Part shown: positions 10,015 through 13,595 of the stretch, one piece after another
Position numbering within the stretch: the stretch's first letter is position 1
How the letters are laid out: the number at the start of each line of letters is the position of its first letter
DNA from: Nitrospira sp.
GTDB taxonomy: Bacteria > Nitrospirota > Nitrospiria > Nitrospirales > Nitrospiraceae
Direction of reading: 5' to 3'
Assembly (NCBI GenBank): GCA_012032965.1
Contig: JAAUPT010000012.1
Span: 1-13,595, forward strand
Length of the DNA: 13,595 bases
Translations under genes and position numbers: made by a program
Notes under the pieces: generated by a model
Told to the model about the DNA's origin: nothing
What the model saw: the letters and a program-made list of their open reading frames with translations, nothing else
Databases searched by the model: none

Positions 10015-10104
10015 AACCTAAGATGTTGTTTTTTAAGATGTTAGATTTCGATAGTCAGAAGATGAAACTTAGCATAAGCGTATGCGTATGAAGGAATTGA
10101 AGTC

Positions 10105-10470
10105 ATGGCGATTTCCTCAAAAGATCAGACCGACATCGCAGCGGCACTTGTGCGTCTCTACGTGTTTTTGACGCAGCATCTCGATCGATGTTCGGATGAC
10201 GCTGCTCGGAAGAGCTATCCGGATTCTGAACTCCAGAAGCATCTTGATGAAACACGACGACAGCTGATGGAGATTCTATCCGCGAATCCGGTTGTGAAGA
10301 AAAAACTGGCCGATGAGTGTGACCGGATTCTGACACTTGGAGAGAAGTGTTTGAAATCTGGTGTGGCCGACACGACAACACGCGAGCTGATTCAAGCTGA
10401 GCGTACGGTGCTCAGGCACAAAACTATTGCGGTGAGTGATCTGGTTGCTGTGTTTAGAGCGCTCGAATGA
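10105..10470 (+). CDS. Small hypothetical protein, probably all-helical
   Basis: A 121-residue product from ATG 10105, with AAGGAA about ten bases upstream. It is rich in charged and helix-forming residues, with segments such as LQKHLDETRRQLMEILSANP and KKKLADECDRILTLGEKCLK, and has two or three cysteines but no metal motif. There is no signal peptide or membrane segment. I do not recognise the family. It lies 90 bases after the Rieske gene, across an AT-rich gap, and 12 bases before the next small gene, so it may begin a unit that ends with lipA. Reality as a gene is supported by the ribosome site, its orientation and the absence of a competing frame. Confidence 0.7.
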   Translation: MAISSKDQTDIAAALVRLYVFLTQHLDRCSDDAARKSYPDSELQKHLDETRRQLMEILSANPVVKKKLADECDRILTLGEKCLKSGVADTTTRELIQAERTVLRHKTIAVSDLVAVFRALE

Positions 10471-10482
10471 CGCTGGGGGGAG

Positions 10483-10821
10483 ATGGGGCTCGACAAGCAT
10501 CAGCTCGCCGGGTTGGATGATCGGGAACGAGGGTTCAGCAGACCGGTCGAATTTGAACGGGACGGAGACGGGTATCGCGCCATCCTCCGCTACGAAACTC
10601 TCCGCGTGAGGACCGAGGCGCATCTTACTCAAAATGAGGCCCTGACGATTCTGATTCAAACTCTACAGTCACACGGGTATCGGCAACTCAAAACACAAAT
10701 GAGTTTTCGTGACGGCCTGTATCTTGGTTCGCAGGAACTCTGGGTGGAGTATCCGGATCCACCAGAAGCCATGCCAGAACAACGCGGCCTCCTGGGAAGA
10801 ATATTGAGCTGGTTCCGGTAG
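10483..10821 (+). CDS. Small hypothetical protein
   Basis: A 112-residue product from ATG 10483, 12 bases after the previous stop and 13 bases before lipA. It has an acidic, beta-rich middle (FERDGDGYRAILRYETLRVR), a helical stretch LTQNEALTILIQTLQSHGYR, and a hydrophobic C-terminal end GRILSWFR. No known motif, signal peptide or membrane span is visible. A G-rich run at 10475-10480 is rather close to the start for a ribosome site. I do not recognise a function; tight packing with lipA suggests shared transcription, not necessarily shared role. Confidence 0.7.
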   Translation: MGLDKHQLAGLDDRERGFSRPVEFERDGDGYRAILRYETLRVRTEAHLTQNEALTILIQTLQSHGYRQLKTQMSFRDGLYLGSQELWVEYPDPPEAMPEQRGLLGRILSWFR

Positions 10822-10834
10822 CGGTTGTGAAGAG

Positions 10835-11758
10835 ATGGCCGACATGAGCTTCGTTCCATTGGGCGATCTTCGAGCATCATCAGGTATCAACCATCCTCCA
10901 TTTGAATCCAGCCGACCTCGGCTTCCCTCCTGGTTCAAGGTTAAGGCAAGGACGGGGCCTGACTATCTTGAGATCAAACATACGTTAGAACGGCTTAGCC
11001 TTCACACAATCTGTGAAGAGGCCCGTTGTCCCAATCGATGGGAATGCTGGAATGCTCGCACGGCGACATTCCTGATACTGGGCGATATCTGCACCAGGCG
11101 GTGCCATTACTGCTCCGTGGAAACAGGGAGGCCACGTGCGGTTGATGAGGCTGAACCTGCTCGAGTTGCGGAAGCGGTGCAAGCTCTCGGCTTGCGCCAT
11201 GCCGTCATCACATCGGTGAATCGTGACGAATTGCCAGATGGCGGTGCCTCGGTATTTGGTGAAACGATCAGGCAGATAAGACAGCTGAATTCTCGTTGTA
11301 CGATTGAAGTGTTGATTCCTGACTTCGAAGGTAGCGAGGCGGCGCTTGTCACAGTCTGTGTGGAGAAGCCGGACATTCTGAATCACAACATCGAAACCGT
11401 CCGACGGCTTTTCCCCTCAATTCGCCCTCAAGGAAAATATCAACGGTCGATCGATTTGCTCGCAAGGGCTAAGGACTATGGGGTGAAGACAAAGTCCGGA
11501 TTGATCCTGGGCATGGGGGAGACACTCGACGAAGCGTGGGAGGTCATGCGGGATCTTCGATCGGTCGATTGTGACATCCTCACCATTGGTCAATATCTTC
11601 AACCAACGAGAGACCATCTGCCTGTCGACAAATTTTATGATCCCACCGAGTTTTCGATGTTGAAAGAAGCGGGCTTTGCCATGGGATTCAGTCATGTGGA
11701 ATCAGGCCCGCTAGTTAGAAGCTCCTATCACGCGGAGCAGCAAGTCTCCTCAGATTGA
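10835..11758 (+). CDS. lipA: Lipoyl synthase LipA
   Basis: LipA is a radical SAM enzyme that inserts two sulfurs into protein-bound octanoyl groups to make the lipoyl cofactor of 2-oxoacid dehydrogenases and the glycine cleavage system. The product is 307 residues. C60, C65 and C71 (CEEARCPNRWEC) bind the auxiliary, sacrificial cluster. C86, C90 and C93 (CTRRCHYC) bind the radical SAM cluster. VITSVNRDELPDGGA, LNHNIETV, KSGLILGMGE and ITIGQYLQPT-like segments follow, and SGPLVRSSYHA near residues 290-300 gives the conserved C-terminal serine ligand. The frame is intact. ATG 10844 is an alternative start with better spacing from GAAGAG. No lipB or lipoyl acceptor gene is adjacent. Upstream Mrp could supply its clusters, which is inference. 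Confidence 0.97.
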   Translation: MADMSFVPLGDLRASSGINHPPFESSRPRLPSWFKVKARTGPDYLEIKHTLERLSLHTICEEARCPNRWECWNARTATFLILGDICTRRCHYCSVETGRPRAVDEAEPARVAEAVQALGLRHAVITSVNRDELPDGGASVFGETIRQIRQLNSRCTIEVLIPDFEGSEAALVTVCVEKPDILNHNIETVRRLFPSIRPQGKYQRSIDLLARAKDYGVKTKSGLILGMGETLDEAWEVMRDLRSVDCDILTIGQYLQPTRDHLPVDKFYDPTEFSMLKEAGFAMGFSHVESGPLVRSSYHAEQQVSSD

Positions 11759-11840
11759 ACATCAATTCTTTTCCACCCAGACAAGATACAGCGCTGTGCG
11801 AGTAATGGAGTAAATCGAGCAGTGTCTTGAGCGATGTCGG

Positions 11841-12548
11841 TCATGAACGATCGGCAAGGGACTGGTCCTCAAAACATTCGTACACGTCATCGAGAAAGCC
11901 TCCACGCAGTAGTGGGTGATGGAGAAATTCAGGACCGGGGCCAGTCTTCACTTCAAGTGGGTACTCAAAGGCTCCAATTCGTTCAAGATCAAGTTTCTCA
12001 AGCCATGTTCGTCCTTCCTGTGCCGATGGTCGTTCGTTCAGATAGGCCTGGAATAGCTCTCGCTCCTTGTTCAGCGCTTGTTGGATCATTGCCCGATCTA
12101 CTTGCTGCCAAAGCGAATCAAAGGTTCCATAGGATGGAAAGGTCAGGACGAGCTGAGCTCCTGGGTTGAGTCGCTCGACGAGCCCATGGACGGTATCATA
12201 CCGATTGGGGCGAAAGAACATGACCGAAAGGTTTCCAGTGACGCGATCAAAGGTTGGCAGATTGGGAGGCAGAGAGCGCATGTCCATGCATTCGAACCGG
12301 AGCCATGGCAAGTGTGAACCTTGAATAGCCCTCGCACGAGCGACCTGACCCGCACTCACATCTATGGCCAACACGTCTCCATCTGGACCAACTTGTTCGG
12401 CAAGAAAAAAGGCGGGAATGCCATGGCCGGAAGCGACATCGAGGATTCGCAGGCCTGGGCGAAGGTCTAGGTGATGGAGTAACGATTCTGCGAATGGTGT
12501 GGACCAATAGTCGTGCTTCGGCAAGAGCCAGCGTGGGTGCTGGTTCAT
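11841..12548 (-). CDS. Class I SAM-dependent methyltransferase
   Basis: A 235-residue soluble protein. ILDVASGHGIPAFFLA (residues 35-50) is motif I of class I methyltransferases, with the acidic residue of motif II in VLAIDVSAG (D63), an FECMDMRSLP segment as motif III, and FDRVTGNLSVMFF near motif IV. Such proteins methylate small molecules, quinone precursors or proteins; the substrate cannot be told from sequence. It resembles UbiE/Coq5-like enzymes only in general. The start at 12548 is 13 bases after the phosphoglucomutase stop (12562), so the two are probably cotranscribed; no clear ribosome site is seen. It faces lipA tail to tail with an 82-base gap. Confidence 0.85.
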   Translation of the reverse strand: MNQHPRWLLPKHDYWSTPFAESLLHHLDLRPGLRILDVASGHGIPAFFLAEQVGPDGDVLAIDVSAGQVARARAIQGSHLPWLRFECMDMRSLPPNLPTFDRVTGNLSVMFFRPNRYDTVHGLVERLNPGAQLVLTFPSYGTFDSLWQQVDRAMIQQALNKERELFQAYLNERPSAQEGRTWLEKLDLERIGAFEYPLEVKTGPGPEFLHHPLLRGGFLDDVYECFEDQSLADRS

Positions 12549-12561
12549 AGGGCGTCTGAGG

Positions 12562-13595
12562 TCATGTGGGCGAGCTCAATGTGTGTGCGATGAGTGCCTG
12601 AGCTTCTTCTTGAATGCGCTTCAGATGTTCCTTTCCTTTGAAACTCTCTGCGTAGAGTTTGTACACGTCTTCTGTCCCTGATGGTCGGGCGGCAAACCAG
12701 CCGTTCTCGGTCACAACTTTCAAGCCACCGATTGATGCGCCGTTACCTGGAGCTTTGGTGAGCATCGCTTGGACCTTGTCGCCGGCAAGCGTCGTGGCCT
12801 TGACTTGATCGGGCGAAAGTTTGGACAGAATGGATTTCTGTTCCGGAGTGGCAGGGGCGTCTATTCGTTCGTAAACCGGGTTGCCCAGTTCCTTCGTCAG
12901 GTCGTGGTACAACTCAGATGGATCGCGACCGGTCTTGGCCATCATCTCGGCAGCCAGGAGATCCATAATGATACCGTCCTTGTCGGTGGACCAGACTGTG
13001 CCATCATGTCGTAAGAACGATGCACCGGCGCTTTCCTCGCCCCCAAAGCCCAGTGATCCATCGAGCAAGCCGCTCACAAACCACTTGAAACCGACCGGGA
13101 CTTCCACGAGCTTGCGGTTCAGTTTGGCCGCCACTCGATCGATGAGGCTGCTGCTAACTAAGGTCTTGCCGATACCGGCATCTGATTTCCAGCCATCACG
13201 ATTGGCGAAGAGGTAGGCAATCGAGACGGCAAGGTAATGATTTGGGTTCATCAGGCCCGAACGGGTGACGATCCCATGCCGATCGTTGTCTGCATCGTTC
13301 CCAAACGCCACGTCGAAACGATCTTTTAGTGCGATGAGATTGGCCATTGCATAGCGAGATGAACAGTCCATACGGATCTTGCCATCCCAATCCAATGGCA
13401 TAAAGCGAAAGGTCGGATCAACTGATGGATTGACGATCTCGATGTTCAGTCCATATCGCTCGGCAATGGGTTGCCAGTAGGCCACACCAGATCCACCCAG
13501 AGGATCAATACCGAGCTTCAGCTTTACTGATTTGATGACGTCCATCTTGAGGATCTTCGCCAGATCCCCGACGTACGTATCGAGGTAGGCGTGCC
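12562..13595 (-). CDS. pgm: Phosphoglucomutase, C-terminal part (runs off right edge)
   Basis: The frame continues to the window edge, adding [16 protein letters not shown] before the internal methionine at 13545, so that methionine is not the start. About 344 C-terminal residues are present of an expected 540-550. [13 protein letters not shown], the metal-binding loop [10 protein letters not shown], the sugar-binding GFGGEESAG and the phosphate-binding [15 protein letters not shown] are all intact and match the E. coli Pgm type that interconverts glucose 1-phosphate and glucose 6-phosphate. The catalytic phosphoserine lies outside the window. The residues just before the metal-loop aspartates (FGND) differ from the CDTD of E. 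coli as I recall it. The methyltransferase follows 13 bases downstream. No frameshift is seen. Confidence 0.93.
   Translation of the reverse strand, partial: HAYLDTYVGDLAKILKMDVIKSVKLKLGIDPLGGSGVAYWQPIAERYGLNIEIVNPSVDPTFRFMPLDWDGKIRMDCSSRYAMANLIALKDRFDVAFGNDADNDRHGIVTRSGLMNPNHYLAVSIAYLFANRDGWKSDAGIGKTLVSSSLIDRVAAKLNRKLVEVPVGFKWFVSGLLDGSLGFGGEESAGASFLRHDGTVWSTDKDGIIMDLLAAEMMAKTGRDPSELYHDLTKELGNPVYERIDAPATPEQKSILSKLSPDQVKATTLAGDKVQAMLTKAPGNGASIGGLKVVTENGWFAARPSGTEDVYKLYAESFKGKEHLKRIQEEAQALIAHTLSSPT

Noticed and set aside
10019..10042. Direct repeat TAAGATGTT twice in the AT-rich gap after the Rieske gene
   Set aside because: Two short copies 15 bases apart are easily chance in AT-rich DNA; no operator or att-site context.
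10072..10090. Short hairpin GCATA-AGCG-TATGC upstream of the 10105 gene
   Set aside because: A five-base-pair AT-rich stem without a T tail is too weak for a terminator or riboswitch claim.
11788..11797. Perfect palindrome ACAGCGCTGT between lipA and the methyltransferase gene as a terminator
   Set aside because: It has no loop and no T run on either side; ten bases of palindrome is weak evidence.

Overview
This is a bacterial chromosomal window with moderate GC (a little above half by eye, not counted) and tightly packed housekeeping genes on both strands. There is no rRNA, tRNA, IS element, phage gene or CRISPR array. The proteins look like those of an environmental Gram-negative bacterium, and the flavour of several of them suggests Nitrospira (Nitrospirota). 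That assignment rests on recalled protein resemblance only; no marker gene is present.

Layout. (1) 1-733, minus strand: the N-terminal part of epoxyqueuosine reductase QueG runs off the left edge, preceded by a small secreted cysteine-rich protein. (2) 827-3194, plus strand: a DGQHR-domain protein (DndB/DpdB-like), an exported SRPBCC/START-like protein and thiamine-phosphate synthase ThiE. (3) 3145-4701, minus strand: dethiobiotin synthetase BioD and an upstream FabG-like SDR. The two are joined into one apparent open frame only because the SDR has lost a base. (4) 4831-5727, plus strand: an exported protein of unknown function. (5) 5620-8573, minus strand: a bifunctional proline dehydrogenase / P5C dehydrogenase (PutA) broken by four frameshifts. 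(6) 8799-11758, plus strand: Mrp-type Fe-S carrier ATPase, Rieske ferredoxin, two small unknown proteins and lipoyl synthase LipA, a run rich in Fe-S functions. (7) 11841-13595, minus strand: a SAM methyltransferase behind phosphoglucomutase, which runs off the right edge.

The dominant signal is not a new system but a dense set of single-base indels, mostly at short homopolymers. Eight out-of-frame junctions are explicit: one in the DGQHR gene, one in thiE, one in the SDR gene, four in putA, plus a compensating pair in the cysteine-rich gene. A further compensating pair is suspected in mrp. In each case the family-consistent protein continues in another frame at the exact break. The most economical reading is uncorrected sequencing or assembly error, not gene decay, because ordinary metabolic genes and unrelated loci are hit alike while lipA, bioD and pgm are intact.

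The most interesting biology is the orphan DGQHR protein next to queG, the secreted eight-cysteine protein once its frame is repaired, and the two unknown small proteins between the Rieske ferredoxin and LipA.
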